Below the pieces are notes generated by a model that worked only from the letters and a program-made list of their open reading frames with translations, was not told where the DNA came from and did no database searches. Below, one piece after another: positions 19,331-28,567 of a stretch of 64,000 nt of DNA. The DNA comes from UMGS1766 sp963597355 (lineage in GTDB: Bacteria; Bacillota; Clostridia; Oscillospirales; Oscillospiraceae), in assembly GCA_963597355.1 (NCBI GenBank), contig CAVBPR010000018.1, forward strand, positions 1 through 64,000, written 5' to 3'. The position numbers and the translations under genes were made by a program. The stretch's first letter is position 1. Every line of letters starts with the position of its first letter.

Positions 19331-20098
19331 ATGCTATTTGACACCCATGCCCATTATGACGACAGCTGGTTTGACGCCGATCGGGAGGAGCTGCTTGCCG
19401 CACTGCCGGAGAGTGGCATCGGCTGCGTTGTGGATCCCGGCTGTGATCTGCCCTCCTCCCGGAAAGCAGTGGAGCTGGCAAACCGGTATCCCCATGTCTA
19501 CGCGGCAGTGGGCATTCATCCGGAAAATTGCGCCGACTATGACCCGGCTATGCTGGACGAGCTGCGGGCGCTGGTGAAGGAGCACAACAAGGTGGTTGCC
19601 ATCGGCGAAATCGGTCTGGACTACCACTGGGAGGACGAGAATATTCCGCGAGAAAAACAGCAGCGGGTGCTGCGGGATCAGCTGGCGCTGGCGCAGGAGC
19701 TGGATTTGCCGGTGATTATCCACGATCGGGAAGCTCACGGGGACATTATGGCGATCGTGCGGGAGTTTCCTGCGGTGCGGGGAGTGTTTCACTGCTATGG
19801 CGGCTCGACGGAGGACGCAAAAGAGCTGGTCAAGCGGGGCTGGATGCTGGGTTTTAACGGGGTGATTACCTTTAAAAATGCCCGCAAGGCGCCGGAAGTC
19901 ATCCGAATGCTGCCCCATGACCGAATCCTTCTTGAAACCGACTCCCCTTATCTTGCACCGGTTCCCCTGCGGGGAAAACGGAACGACAGCCGAAACGTTC
20001 GGCTGGTGTGCGAGAAGGTGGCGGAAATTCTGGACTTGCCGGCAGAAGAGGTGGAGCAGTTCACCTGGGAAAACGCAAGGCGGTTTTATGGTGTATAA
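19331..20098 (+). CDS. tatD: TatD-family metal-dependent DNase
   Basis: The 255-residue TIM-barrel hydrolase begins MLFDTHAHYDD (metal-binding HxH), with VGIHPE near 63, AIGEIGLDYHW near 93 (metal Glu), VIIHDREAHGD near 130, FHCYGG near 155 (metal His) and LLETDSPYLAP near 203 (metal Asp). These are all the family's metal ligands. AGGAGG precedes ATG 19331. TatD proteins act as 3'-5' exonucleases in DNA repair and degradation. It lies downstream of thrS but the terminator-like repeat makes co-transcription doubtful. Confidence 0.95.
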   Translation: MLFDTHAHYDDSWFDADREELLAALPESGIGCVVDPGCDLPSSRKAVELANRYPHVYAAVGIHPENCADYDPAMLDELRALVKEHNKVVAIGEIGLDYHWEDENIPREKQQRVLRDQLALAQELDLPVIIHDREAHGDIMAIVREFPAVRGVFHCYGGSTEDAKELVKRGWMLGFNGVITFKNARKAPEVIRMLPHDRILLETDSPYLAPVPLRGKRNDSRNVRLVCEKVAEILDLPAEEVEQFTWENARRFYGV

Positions 20099-20119
20099 AC
20101 AGCAGAGCATCCGAAAAGC

Positions 20120-20152
20120 AAAACAACGCGCCGCATCGCGGCGCGTTGTTTT
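20120..20152. terminator. Bidirectional terminator between tatD and apt
   Basis: A 15-bp stem AAAACAACGCGCCGC (20120-20134) with its complement at 20138-20152 and a 3-base loop; T-runs on both strands. Confidence 0.9.
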
Positions 20153-20167
20153 ATTACCTGTTGTTTC

Positions 20168-20722
20168 TTACAGCGGCTTGCCTTCTGCGTTGAACAGAGG
20201 CAGTTTTTCCAGGAAGATAATGTCCTTCCGGTCAGCGGCATCGCCTTCAGCCAGAACGGCCATTTTGCCGACGATGTTGCCGCCGGCCTCGTTGACCAGC
20301 TGCTCCATGGCGGCAAGGCTTTCGCCGGTGGAAATCACGTCGTCAACGATGACCACCCGCTTGCCCTTCATTTTCTTTGCGTCGCTGCCGTCCATGAACA
20401 GCTCCTGCACGCCCTTGGTGGTGATGGACTCATAGCGCACAGAAAAGACCCCGTCCATATAAGCCTTGGCGGCCTTGCGGGCCAGCAGGTATTCGTTGCG
20501 TCCGGATTGACGGGCCATGTCATAAATAAGGGGAATCGCCTTTGCCTCGGGTGCAATGATATAGTCGCACTCCGGCAGCTGTTTCAACAGCTCCCTGGCA
20601 CAGGCCTGGGTCAGCTCCACGTCGCCGAACATGACAAAGCCGGCGATCATCAGGTCTGGACTGATGGGACTGAGCTTGAGGGTGCGGTGCAGTCCGGCCA
20701 CAGACAGATCATAGGTCATCAT
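20168..20722 (-). CDS. apt: Adenine phosphoribosyltransferase-like protein
   Basis: The 184-residue type I phosphoribosyltransferase has the PRPP-binding motif VVIVDDVISTGES near residue 121-134, a flexible loop and a long N-terminal region (DLMIAGFVMFGDVEL). This matches clostridial proteins annotated as adenine phosphoribosyltransferase, which convert adenine and PRPP to AMP. AGGAG precedes the start at 20722. It lies back to back with a BMP-type nucleoside ABC transporter, supporting a purine salvage role. Substrate choice (adenine, xanthine or other) cannot be read from sequence alone. Confidence 0.8.
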   Translation of the reverse strand: MMTYDLSVAGLHRTLKLSPISPDLMIAGFVMFGDVELTQACARELLKQLPECDYIIAPEAKAIPLIYDMARQSGRNEYLLARKAAKAYMDGVFSVRYESITTKGVQELFMDGSDAKKMKGKRVVIVDDVISTGESLAAMEQLVNEAGGNIVGKMAVLAEGDAADRKDIIFLEKLPLFNAEGKPL

Positions 20723-20785
20723 AAATGGTCAACTCCTGATTTTCCGTATTCTTGCCCTTCCAGAGGGCGCTTTTTTTACAATCCC

Positions 20786-20813
20786 ATTGTAAAACCTTTT
20801 CAACAAATGTCAA
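20786..20813 (-). promoter_or_regulatory. Promoter of apt-like gene
   Basis: On the minus strand TTGACA (20813-20808), a 16-base spacer and TACAAT (20791-20786). Confidence 0.75.
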
Positions 20814-20894
20814 TCACTTTTCCTGTTTGACGGATACGATAAATTCACTTGCAATTAACCGGAGTTTTCCGTCTATTTCACCACCGAAATTCTA

Positions 20895-20923
20895 TTGTCA
20901 AAGCGACGGTATTCTTGTAAAAT
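20895..20923 (+). promoter_or_regulatory. Promoter of BMP transporter operon
   Basis: TTGTCA (20895-20900), a 17-base spacer and TAAAAT (20918-20923). No purine-riboswitch core could be recognised in the divergent gap 20723-20984. Confidence 0.7.
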
Positions 20924-20984
20924 GCTTGTGTACCATACTGTTTTCCAGAAAACTGAAGAATTATGAAAAATGGAGGAACGAAAA

Positions 20985-22238
20985 ATGAAGAAACTGCTTG
21001 CACTCGTGCTTGCACTGGCCATGGCACTGGCTCTGGTCTCCTGCGGCAGCTCCAGCTCCGGAGCGGATGCAGATGCTTCCGGTTCTGAAGCATCCAAAAG
21101 CACCGCATCTTCCGACCTGAAGATCGGCTGCATTCTGGTCGGTGACGAGAACGAAGGCTACACCTATGCTCACATCAAGGGCATTGAGGAAGCCATCGAG
21201 GCCACCGGCATCGACAAGTCCCAGGTCATCATGAAGTATTCCGTGGGTGAGGACGAAACCTGCTATGACGCCGCTATCGATCTGGTGGAGCAGGGCTGCC
21301 AGCTCATCATCTCCAACTCTTACGGTCATCAGACCCACATCCAGCAGGCTGCTGCGGAAAATCCCGATGTGCAGTTTGTTGCCTGCACTGGCGACACCGC
21401 CAATCAGGCCAATCTGAGCAACTTCCACAATGCCTTCACCGGCATTTATCAGGCTCGCTATGTCTCCGGTGTGGTGGCTGGCATGAAGATTGCCGAGCTG
21501 GTTGCCGACGGCAAGCTGACCGATGCCAACTATGAAAACGGCAAGGTTCTGGTGGGCTACGTCGGCGCTTATCCCTATGCCGAGGTTATCAGCGGCTTCA
21601 CCGCTTTCTTCCTGGGCATCCAGAGTGTTTATCCCGATGTGACCATGAAGGTTCAGTACACCAACTCCTGGTTCGATATCACTGCCGAAGGCACCGCTGC
21701 TGACTCCCTGATGGCTCTGGGCTGCGTGGTGATCGGTCAGCACGCTGACTCCACCGGCGCTCCTGCTGCTGTTCAGGCCGCTCAGGACTCCGGCAAGGTG
21801 GTTTACTCCGTCGGCTACAACGTGGACATGCTGTCCGTTGCTCCCACTGCCGCTCTGACCAGCGCTACCAACGACTGGGGCGTGTTCTACACCTATGCAT
21901 TCCAGTGCATGCTGGACGGCAAGGAACTGTCCACCGACTGGTGCGAGGGCTATGACACCGATGCAGTTGGCATCACCGAGCTGGGTGAGAGCTGCGCCGA
22001 AGGCACTGCCGAGAAGGTAGCCGAGGTTGAGGGCAAGCTGAAGACCGGCGAGCTGCAGGTGTTTGACTGCTCCACCTTCACGGTGAACGGCGAGCATCCC
22101 ACTTCCATCCTCATCGACATGGATGGCGACTACACCGGCGAGACCGAGGGCGTTAAGGACGGCGTGTTCCAGGAATCCACCCTGCGTTCCGCTCCCGGCT
22201 TCTCCGCAATCATCGACGGCATCACTCCGCTGAACTGA
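20985..22238 (+). CDS. BMP-family substrate-binding lipoprotein (nucleoside-type ABC transporter)
   Basis: ATG 20985 is preferred over 20970 because GGAGG sits 8 bases upstream and it yields MKKLLALVLALAMALALVSCG, a lipoprotein signal with lipobox LVSC. The mature part is a Ser/Asp linker, then a two-lobed binding fold of the BMP/PnrA (Med) family: KIGCILVGDENEGYTYAHIKGIEEA, ADAAIDLVEQGCQLIISNSYGHQ, GMKIAELVADGK and VVIGQHADSTGAPAAV. Family members bind purine nucleosides. The codon choice is rich in GCT and other translation-preferred codons, suggesting high expression. It heads the operon with the ATPase and two permeases and is separated from them by a hairpin that may lower downstream expression. 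Confidence 0.93.
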   Translation: MKKLLALVLALAMALALVSCGSSSSGADADASGSEASKSTASSDLKIGCILVGDENEGYTYAHIKGIEEAIEATGIDKSQVIMKYSVGEDETCYDAAIDLVEQGCQLIISNSYGHQTHIQQAAAENPDVQFVACTGDTANQANLSNFHNAFTGIYQARYVSGVVAGMKIAELVADGKLTDANYENGKVLVGYVGAYPYAEVISGFTAFFLGIQSVYPDVTMKVQYTNSWFDITAEGTAADSLMALGCVVIGQHADSTGAPAAVQAAQDSGKVVYSVGYNVDMLSVAPTAALTSATNDWGVFYTYAFQCMLDGKELSTDWCEGYDTDAVGITELGESCAEGTAEKVAEVEGKLKTGELQVFDCSTFTVNGEHPTSILIDMDGDYTGETEGVKDGVFQESTLRSAPGFSAIIDGITPLN

Positions 22239-22431
22239 GTACCGGCATAAGAGCCTTCCCTTTCCTGAGAGGGCGGAGCAGCTGGAACGGATGAGGCGGC
22301 GCCGGGTTGAGGATTTTCTTCGTCGCCCCCTCCTTCGTCCGCTGTGGACAACCTCCTTCCCGCTTGCTTTTCCCTCCTGTTGGAGGGATGCAAAAGGGGA
22401 GAAGCTCATAAAAGCAGGTATTCTCATTTGT

Positions 22432-22470
22432 CAAGGGAAGCCGCAGATTGCGGCTTCCCTTGCTCCGTTT
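22432..22470 (+). terminator. Hairpin between binding protein and ATPase genes (partial terminator)
   Basis: A 14-bp stem CAAGGGAAGCCGCA (22432-22445) with its complement at 22449-22462, followed by a weak GCTCCGTTTT tract. It could act as an attenuator giving more binding protein than permease. The surrounding gap 22239-22660 holds no gene. Confidence 0.6.
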
Positions 22471-22551
22471 TACGGAAAAAATTTTAACGGCTGGGTCAAA
22501 AACAGCAACTTCCCAATTAGAAAAATCTGAGTTATAATAAACTTCGTATCG

Positions 22552-22610
22552 GCAAAATCATGAAGAATGCGGACGAATCTTTTTTCCGCCCGTATTCCTG
22601 ATGATTTTGC
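22552..22610 (+). promoter_or_regulatory. Long leader hairpin before the ABC ATPase gene
   Basis: A perfect 10-bp outer stem (GCAAAATCAT at 22552-22561 with ATGATTTTGC at 22601-22610) encloses an 11-bp inner stem (22565-22575 with 22587-22597) with a T-rich loop. A TATAAT at 22533-22538 lies just upstream, though without a clear -35 box. No known riboswitch class is recognised. Confidence 0.5.
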
Positions 22611-22663
22611 ACCCCGTTTGAGTGACGAGCCGCCTGTCGGCAGGAAAGAAAGGATGATTTGGA

Positions 22664-24208
22664 TTGGCGCAGACACCTGTTGTCCAGATGAGAGGCATCA
22701 AAAAGACCTTCGGTTCGGTTGTTGCCAACAGCAACGTGGACCTGGACGTCTATTCCGGCGAGATTTTATCTCTGCTGGGTGAAAACGGAAGCGGAAAGAC
22801 AACCCTGATGAATATGCTCTCCGGCATTTATTTCCCGGACGAGGGACATATTCTGGTGAACGGACAGGAAGTTACCATTGCCTCTCCGAAAGATGCCTTT
22901 GACCTGCGCATCGGCATGATTCACCAGCATTTCAAGCTGGTGGATGTGTTCACTGCGGCAGAAAACATTGCCCTTGGCATGAAGGAAGGCGGCATGCTGC
23001 TGGATCGCAAAAAGATTGCCGCTAAGGTGCGGGAAATCTGCGACAAATACGGCTTTGAAGTGGACCCGGATCAAAAGGTTTATAACATGTCTGTTTCCCA
23101 GAAGCAGACGCTGGAGATTGTCAAGGTGCTCTATCGCGGCACCGACATCCTGATTCTGGACGAGCCCACGGCAGTGTTGACTCCTCAGGAGACGGACAAG
23201 CTGTTCGCAGTCCTGCGGAACATGAAGGCCGACGGCAAGAGCGTGATCATTATCACCCATAAGCTCCACGAGGTGATGGAGGTCAGCGACCGGGTGGCAG
23301 TTCTCCGCAAAGGCGTGTCCATCGGCAGCGTCAACACCTGCGACACCAATCCCCAGGAGCTGACCAACATGATGGTGGGCCGGGCAGTTACCCTGAACAT
23401 TGACCGGCCGGAGCCAAAGGACCCGAAGCCCCGTCTGGAGGTGCGCCACCTGACGGTTCGTTCCTCCGAGGGCGTGGAAGTGGTCAAGGACGTGTCCTTC
23501 ACCGTCAACACCGGAGAAGTGCTGGGCATTGCCGGCATTTCCGGCTGCGGCCAGAAGGAACTGCTGGAGGCCATTGCCGGCCTGCAAGGCGTGGAGAGCG
23601 GAAGCTCAGTGATCTATCTGGAAGATGACGGAACGCAGGACGAGCTGATCGGCATGACCCCCCGTCAGATTCAGGACAAGGGCGTTTCCCTTTCCTTCGT
23701 CCCGGAAGACCGGCTGGGCATGGGCCTTGTGGGAGACATGAACATCCCGGCCAACATGATGCTCCGCAGCTACACCACCGGCAAGGGCTTCTTCGCCAAT
23801 CGAAAGGCGCCCAAGGAGCTGGCAGAAGAAGTAGTGGAGCAGCTGGGGGTTGTAACTCCGGACGTGTTTACTCCTGTGCGCCGTCTGTCCGGCGGCAACG
23901 TGCAGAAAATTCTGGTGGGCCGTGAAATTGCCGCAGGGCCGTCGGTGCTGATGACCGCTTATGTGGTGCGTGGTCTGGACATCAACACCAGCTATGCCAT
24001 CTATGATCTGATCAACCAGCAGAAGGAAAAAGGCTGCGCCGTGATTTTCGTTGGCGAGGATCTGGACGTATTGCTGGAGCTGTGCGACCGCATTATGGTG
24101 ATGTGTTCCGGCCGCATGAACGGCATGCTGGACGGCCGCACCGCCACCAAGGAGCAGGTGGGTCTGCTCATGACCAATCTTCAGGAAGGAGGGGTTGCAA
24201 ATGGCTAA
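22664..24208 (+). CDS. ABC transporter ATPase with two nucleotide-binding domains (nucleoside/BMP type)
   Basis: The start is a TTG at 22664 with AAGGA upstream; an ATG at 22688 is an alternative. The 514-residue protein is a tandem ATPase of the YufO/NupO-RbsA type. Domain 1 has Walker A GENGSGKTT (about 38-46), MSVSQKQTLE signature and Walker B ILILDEPTAVLTPQE. Domain 2 has the degenerate Walker A GISGCGQKE and signature LSGGNVQK, as usual for the family. It powers the two permeases encoded next and overlaps the first by 8 bases. Confidence 0.93.
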   Translation: MAQTPVVQMRGIKKTFGSVVANSNVDLDVYSGEILSLLGENGSGKTTLMNMLSGIYFPDEGHILVNGQEVTIASPKDAFDLRIGMIHQHFKLVDVFTAAENIALGMKEGGMLLDRKKIAAKVREICDKYGFEVDPDQKVYNMSVSQKQTLEIVKVLYRGTDILILDEPTAVLTPQETDKLFAVLRNMKADGKSVIIITHKLHEVMEVSDRVAVLRKGVSIGSVNTCDTNPQELTNMMVGRAVTLNIDRPEPKDPKPRLEVRHLTVRSSEGVEVVKDVSFTVNTGEVLGIAGISGCGQKELLEAIAGLQGVESGSSVIYLEDDGTQDELIGMTPRQIQDKGVSLSFVPEDRLGMGLVGDMNIPANMMLRSYTTGKGFFANRKAPKELAEEVVEQLGVVTPDVFTPVRRLSGGNVQKILVGREIAAGPSVLMTAYVVRGLDINTSYAIYDLINQQKEKGCAVIFVGEDLDVLLELCDRIMVMCSGRMNGMLDGRTATKEQVGLLMTNLQEGGVANG

Positions 24209-25310
24209 GACTGCAGGAAAGACCCCGTTGATCCGCATTGCAAAACGGGAGAATATGCCCCGCTGGCAGGGCTGGCTGATCCGCATCATCGCGGTGCTGC
24301 TGGCGCTGGTGGTGGACGGACTGATTATCTTTGCCATTGTCCACCTGAATCCGGTGGCAGTGTACAAGGCCATGTATGCCGGTGCGTTCGGCACGGCGCG
24401 CCGCTCCTGGGTTTCCATTCGTGACGCTATGGTGCTGCTGTGTATCGGCATCGGTCTTGCCCCCGCATTTAAGATGAAGTTCTGGAACCTTGGTGCAGAG
24501 GGACAGATCCTGATTGGCGGCATTGCCACGGCGGGCTGCATGATCTATTTCGGCGGCCACATTCCCAACTGGCTGCTGCTGCTGGTGATGGCGGTTGCCA
24601 GCATTGTAGCCGGCGGCATCTGGGGTCTGATTCCGGCGGTGGCAAAGGCCCGGTGGGACACCAACGAGAGCCTGTTCACCCTGATGCTGAACTATGTTGC
24701 CATTCAGCTGACCGCCTACGCGGTGGCCCGTTGGGAGAATCCGGTGGGTTCCAACACGGTGGGCGTAATCAACCAGAACTCTCAGGCCGGCTGGTTCCCC
24801 AGCCTGTTTGGTCAGACCTATGGACTGAATGTGTTGCTCGTCATTATACTGATGGTCGGCATGTACGCCTATCTGAAATACACCAAGCACGGCTATGAGA
24901 TTGCCGTTGCCGGTGAGAGCCAGAACACGGCCCGCTATGCCGGCATCAGCCTGACCAAGGTTTATCTCCGCACCATGATTGTTTCCGGTGCCATCTGCGG
25001 CTTTGCCGGGTTCATTACCGTGTCCGGCGCAAGCCACACCATTTCCACCTCCACGGCCGGTGGCCGCGGCTTTACCGCCATCATCGTGGCGTGGCTGGCA
25101 AAGTTCAATACCTTTGTCATGGTGCTGATTGCCTTCCTGCTCACCTTCCTGGACAAGGGCGCAGGCGAGATTGCCTCCCAGTATAATTTGAATGACTACG
25201 CCGCAAAGATGATTGAAGGCGTGATCCTGTTCTTCATTCTGGGCAGCGAATTTTTCATTAACTATCGCCTCATCTTCCGGGGCAAGGAAAAGGAGGGCAA
25301 GGCAGCATGA
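24201..25310 (+). CDS. ABC transporter permease 1 (nucleoside/BMP type)
   Basis: ATG 24201 follows GGAGGGG and overlaps the ATPase stop (ATGGCTAA). The 369 residues hold about nine membrane segments after a basic N-terminus. Conserved family stretches include FWNLGAEGQILIGG, NESLFTLMLNYVA, and GESQNTARYAGI-LTKVYLRTM, the coupling region of branched-chain/BMP-type permeases. It pairs with permease 2 to form the membrane channel for nucleoside uptake. The ATGA overlap with the next gene implies translational coupling. Confidence 0.93.
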   Translation: MAKTAGKTPLIRIAKRENMPRWQGWLIRIIAVLLALVVDGLIIFAIVHLNPVAVYKAMYAGAFGTARRSWVSIRDAMVLLCIGIGLAPAFKMKFWNLGAEGQILIGGIATAGCMIYFGGHIPNWLLLLVMAVASIVAGGIWGLIPAVAKARWDTNESLFTLMLNYVAIQLTAYAVARWENPVGSNTVGVINQNSQAGWFPSLFGQTYGLNVLLVIILMVGMYAYLKYTKHGYEIAVAGESQNTARYAGISLTKVYLRTMIVSGAICGFAGFITVSGASHTISTSTAGGRGFTAIIVAWLAKFNTFVMVLIAFLLTFLDKGAGEIASQYNLNDYAAKMIEGVILFFILGSEFFINYRLIFRGKEKEGKAA

Positions 25311-26287
25311 CCAGCTTTATTTCCCTGTGGCAGGCCGCCATTACCTTTGGCACGGTAATTTTGTTTGGTGCCTTGGGCGAGCTGATTACTGAAAAAAGCG
25401 GTAACCTGAATCTGGGTACTCCCGGCGTAATGTATCTGGGCGGCATTGCCAGCCTGATTGGCGCCTTCTTCTATGAAAGCACTGCGGCAGAACCCAACGC
25501 GGTGGTGGGCATTCTGATTTCTCTGCTCTGTGCCCTGATTGCCAGCGGTCTGGGCGGACTTCTGTTCAGCTTTTTGACCATCACCCTGCGCGCCAACCAG
25601 AACGTCACCGGTCTGACCCTTACGATTCTGGGCAGCGGCATCGCCAACTTCTTTGGCGGCAGCTTGAATAAGCTGGCCGGCGGCGTAGGTCAGATCAGCG
25701 TTGCCACCACCAGTGCCGGTTATCGGGCGGTTACCGGACTGAGCAGTGCCGGGGTTGTGGGTCAGCTGCTGTTCAGCTATGGCTTTTTGACCTACCTCGC
25801 CATTGTGCTGGCGATTTTGACATCTCTGTTTTTAAACCGCACCCGCACCGGTCTGAACCTGCGGGCGGTGGGCGAATCCCCTGCCACGGCAGATGCCGCC
25901 GGCGTGAACGTCACCCGTTATAAATATGTCACCACCTGCGTAGGCAGTGCCATTACCGGTCTGGGCGGTGTGTTCTACACCATGAACTACATCAAGGGCA
26001 CCTGGGCCAATGACGGCAGCATTGAGGGCCTGGGCTGGCTGGCGCTGGCACTGGTGATCTTCGCCAGCTGGAAGAGCCTGAACCTGCTGTGGGGCAGCCT
26101 GCTGTTCGGCATTCTTTACTGGCTGTATTTCTACATCGGCGGCCTGACCCGTTACAGTCAGGAGCTGTTTAAGATGCTGCCCTATGTGGTCACCATTGTC
26201 GTTCTGGTCGTTACCTCCATCCGCAAGAAGAAGGAGAAGTCCGGCCCTGCGGCTCTGGGTCTGAGCTATTTCCGCGAGGAGCGGTAA
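25307..26287 (+). CDS. ABC transporter permease 2 (nucleoside/BMP type)
   Basis: The 326-residue partner permease starts in an ATGA overlap with permease 1. About eight to nine membrane segments are predicted. Characteristic parts are GALGELITEKSGNLNLGTPGVM near the N-terminus and the coupling loop GLNLRAVGESPATADAAGVNVTRYK near 185-210. It completes the binding protein-ATPase-permease set. A strong terminator follows. Confidence 0.93.
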   Translation: MTSFISLWQAAITFGTVILFGALGELITEKSGNLNLGTPGVMYLGGIASLIGAFFYESTAAEPNAVVGILISLLCALIASGLGGLLFSFLTITLRANQNVTGLTLTILGSGIANFFGGSLNKLAGGVGQISVATTSAGYRAVTGLSSAGVVGQLLFSYGFLTYLAIVLAILTSLFLNRTRTGLNLRAVGESPATADAAGVNVTRYKYVTTCVGSAITGLGGVFYTMNYIKGTWANDGSIEGLGWLALALVIFASWKSLNLLWGSLLFGILYWLYFYIGGLTRYSQELFKMLPYVVTIVVLVVTSIRKKKEKSGPAALGLSYFREER

Positions 26288-26311
26288 CTGCAGATTTAAA
26301 AATAAGTGCAG

Positions 26312-26355
26312 AAAAAAGCACGCTGTGAAAAACTTCACAGCGTGCTTTTTGTTTT
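26312..26355. terminator. Bidirectional terminator after the ABC operon
   Basis: A 17-bp stem (AAAAAGCACGCTGTGAA with its complement at 26334-26350) with T-runs on both strands; it also serves the minus-strand deacetylase gene ending at 26386. Confidence 0.88.
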
Positions 26356-26385
26356 GCTTTGCGATGTGCAAGGGCAGGAAATCAT

Positions 26386-27798
26386 TTACCGCTGGTTGTA
26401 CAGAACACCGGCCTGAGCGCTGCCGTCGGAGCTGTAGCTGAGCAGCTGAGAAACGGTGACCAGCTGATAGCCTGCGGCCAGCAGCTCCGGAATCACCCGA
26501 TCCATGGAGTTGGCGGTGGCTTCGTAGAGGTCATGGCAGAGGACAATCGCGCCGTCCTTTGCTTCGGACATAATCACTTGATAGGTGGAATCTGCATCCC
26601 GGGTGCGCCAGTCCTCGGTGTCGATGGACCAGTTGACCAGAGCGTAGCCCAGTGCGCCAACGGCGGATTTTACTGTGTCGTTGCAGGCGCCTCCTGGGGG
26701 ACGGAGCAGGTGGCATTCATAGCCGGTGTACTGTTTGATAACGTCGGCAGTGCTTTGCACTTCGGTCTGAATTTCCTCGGTGGAGAGCACCGTCAACTTT
26801 GCGTGGTTATAGGTGTGCATGGCCAGCTCGTGACCGCCGCTGGCCTCCCGTGCGGCAATGCTGCTGTACTCGGAAACCCGGCTGCCCACAATAAAGAAGG
26901 TGGCGCTTCCGCCGTAGAGAGCGAACAGATCCAACAGGTGGGTGGTGTTTTTGCTGGGGCCGTCGTCAAAGGTGAGGGCGATCATCGGCTTGTCCGGGTC
27001 AATGGTCTGCTGAGCAAACGGCACACCGATTACGCCCACCAGACTGGCATAGGGAATTTCTGCATAGTTGGTTCCGGTGTTGTCCAGGTAGAATCGCAGT
27101 CCCGTGTCGCTGAACATCCAGTTGTCAAACAGGCTGTCTCCCAGGGTGGAGGCGTCAACGCCCATCTGAGTGGCGGCCAGCGTTTTTAAGGTGTCCCGTC
27201 CGGTTTCCGTGTCCAGCAGAAGGTCGTCCAGAGTGTAGATCTTGCCGGTCAGACGGTCGCCGGTAAAGGTTTTCAGAACCTTTTCCGGCGTAGTGCTGTG
27301 GCCCAGAGTCAGGTTGCCCATGAGAATCACGCCGGTGAGCTGATTGCCAAAGGTGTAAGAGCCGTAGCCCAAGTTCAGGTTGGCGCCGGTTTCGTTTTGG
27401 GCAGCCAGCTGCTGGCGATAGGGGGCGACGTATTCCTCCGCCCAGGTTTGGATGGCCTGTCCTAGTTCCGTAACGCTGCCGTCAGGATAGTTGACGCGGA
27501 CGGAAAGGGTGGTGTCCCGCTGGGTGTAGTTGGTTTCCGTGCCGTACTGCTGGGGCAGATCCAGCGTCAGCGGTTCCGGAAGGGCTGCCTGCTGATCTTC
27601 CGCTACTGTGCCGCCGGTGATCTTCTGGGTGTCCTCTGCAGTGGAGGCACTGCCGGAGGAGGAACTGCTCCCTGCGGAGGTGCTGGCGGAGGTGGTGCTG
27701 ACATCAGGGGTTGTGTTCCCCTTGCTGCCGCAGCCGGGAATCAGCACCAGACTGAATGCCATGGCCAGAGCCAGGGCAAGAGATGTAAGCCGTTTCAT
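26386..27798 (-). CDS. Lipoprotein polysaccharide deacetylase (peptidoglycan deacetylase type)
   Basis: The start at 27798 has GGGAGAAG upstream. An N-terminal lipoprotein signal ends LIPGC. A Ser/Thr-rich linker is followed by a DUF3298/PdaC-like domain (about 85-245, with GNLTLGHSTTPEKVLKTFTGDR), then a NodB deacetylase domain (about 250-460). Catalytic motifs are all visible: ALTFDDGPSKNT (Asp pair), MHTYNHAKL (zinc His pair), RPPGGACND, WSIDTEDW and IVLCHDLYE. It probably removes acetyl groups from cell-wall glycans outside the membrane, which protects against lysozyme. Confidence 0.92.
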   Translation of the reverse strand: MKRLTSLALALAMAFSLVLIPGCGSKGNTTPDVSTTSASTSAGSSSSSGSASTAEDTQKITGGTVAEDQQAALPEPLTLDLPQQYGTETNYTQRDTTLSVRVNYPDGSVTELGQAIQTWAEEYVAPYRQQLAAQNETGANLNLGYGSYTFGNQLTGVILMGNLTLGHSTTPEKVLKTFTGDRLTGKIYTLDDLLLDTETGRDTLKTLAATQMGVDASTLGDSLFDNWMFSDTGLRFYLDNTGTNYAEIPYASLVGVIGVPFAQQTIDPDKPMIALTFDDGPSKNTTHLLDLFALYGGSATFFIVGSRVSEYSSIAAREASGGHELAMHTYNHAKLTVLSTEEIQTEVQSTADVIKQYTGYECHLLRPPGGACNDTVKSAVGALGYALVNWSIDTEDWRTRDADSTYQVIMSEAKDGAIVLCHDLYEATANSMDRVIPELLAAGYQLVTVSQLLSYSSDGSAQAGVLYNQR

Positions 27799-27976
27799 CT
27801 TTTCTTCTCCCTTAACTGTGTTTCTGTTATGGTATTATGTCTACCAGAACATTTGTGTATGTCTATTATATCCTTTGAAAGGATAGGGAACAAGGGTGAG
27901 TTTATAAAAAAACGATTAAAAAGTGTTAACATAAAAAAACAAAAGAATCCGGAAAAAAGCGGAACGAAATTCCGGC

Positions 27977-28522
27977 TTAGAGCTGACCGGCCCGCACCAG
28001 AGCGGCGGCCTTTAAAATGCCGATTTGAGTCTTTGCGTCGGAAAATTCGTTGTTGAGCACCCGCTGCTCTGCCTCAAACAGGGGAATGGGAACTACTTCC
28101 AGCAATTCCCCGTCGTCCAGCTGCTGTTCCCCCTGTTCGCTCACCCGACCGGCCCAGAGATAGATCTTCTCCGTGTCGTAAGCGGGGGTTGGATAAACAA
28201 TGCCAAGAGAGACATAATGCTCTGATTTCGTGCCGGTTTCCTCTTTCTGTTCCCGGCGCATGGCGTCAAAGGGATCCTCCCCCGGCTCCAGCTTTCCGGC
28301 GGGGAGTTCCAGCATGACTTCCTGCATGGCATAGCGGAACTGGCGCACCATCAGCACCTCGCTGTTTTCTGTGAGGGCCACAACGGATACGCCGCCGGGG
28401 TGTTCGACCACCTCCCGCAGGCGAAGAGAACCGTCGCCGATGCGGGCCTGATCCACCCGCAGATTGACAATGTGGCCGGCAAACTTCTGTTCGCCGGAAA
28501 TGGGTTGTTCTTGCAGATTCAT
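27977..28522 (-). CDS. Nudix hydrolase, ADP-ribose pyrophosphatase type
   Basis: The 181-residue protein has the Nudix box GKLEPGEDPFDAMRREQKEE followed by TG, with the usual Gx5Ex7RExxEExG spacing. An upstream ELPAG and a preceding VRQFRYA segment are typical of ADP-ribose diphosphatases (ADP-ribose to AMP and ribose-5-phosphate). Start 28522 (MNLQEQP) is preferred; AAGGAG lies about 13 bases upstream, and the longer reading from 28546 would contain that site. Substrate choice within the family is uncertain. Confidence 0.9.
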   Translation of the reverse strand: MNLQEQPISGEQKFAGHIVNLRVDQARIGDGSLRLREVVEHPGGVSVVALTENSEVLMVRQFRYAMQEVMLELPAGKLEPGEDPFDAMRREQKEETGTKSEHYVSLGIVYPTPAYDTEKIYLWAGRVSEQGEQQLDDGELLEVVPIPLFEAEQRVLNNEFSDAKTQIGILKAAALVRAGQL

Positions 28523-28567
28523 CGCGAGAAAAACACTCCTTATCATAAGATTTTGATTTTATATGTA

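Noticed and set aside
20723..20984. Purine riboswitch between apt-like gene and the nucleoside transporter
   Set aside because: The conserved purine-riboswitch core was sought on both strands and not found; only promoters are present.
23520..23960. Degenerate second ATPase domain of the nucleoside ABC protein
   Set aside because: The imperfect Walker motifs looked like decay but are normal for the second domain of this ATPase family.
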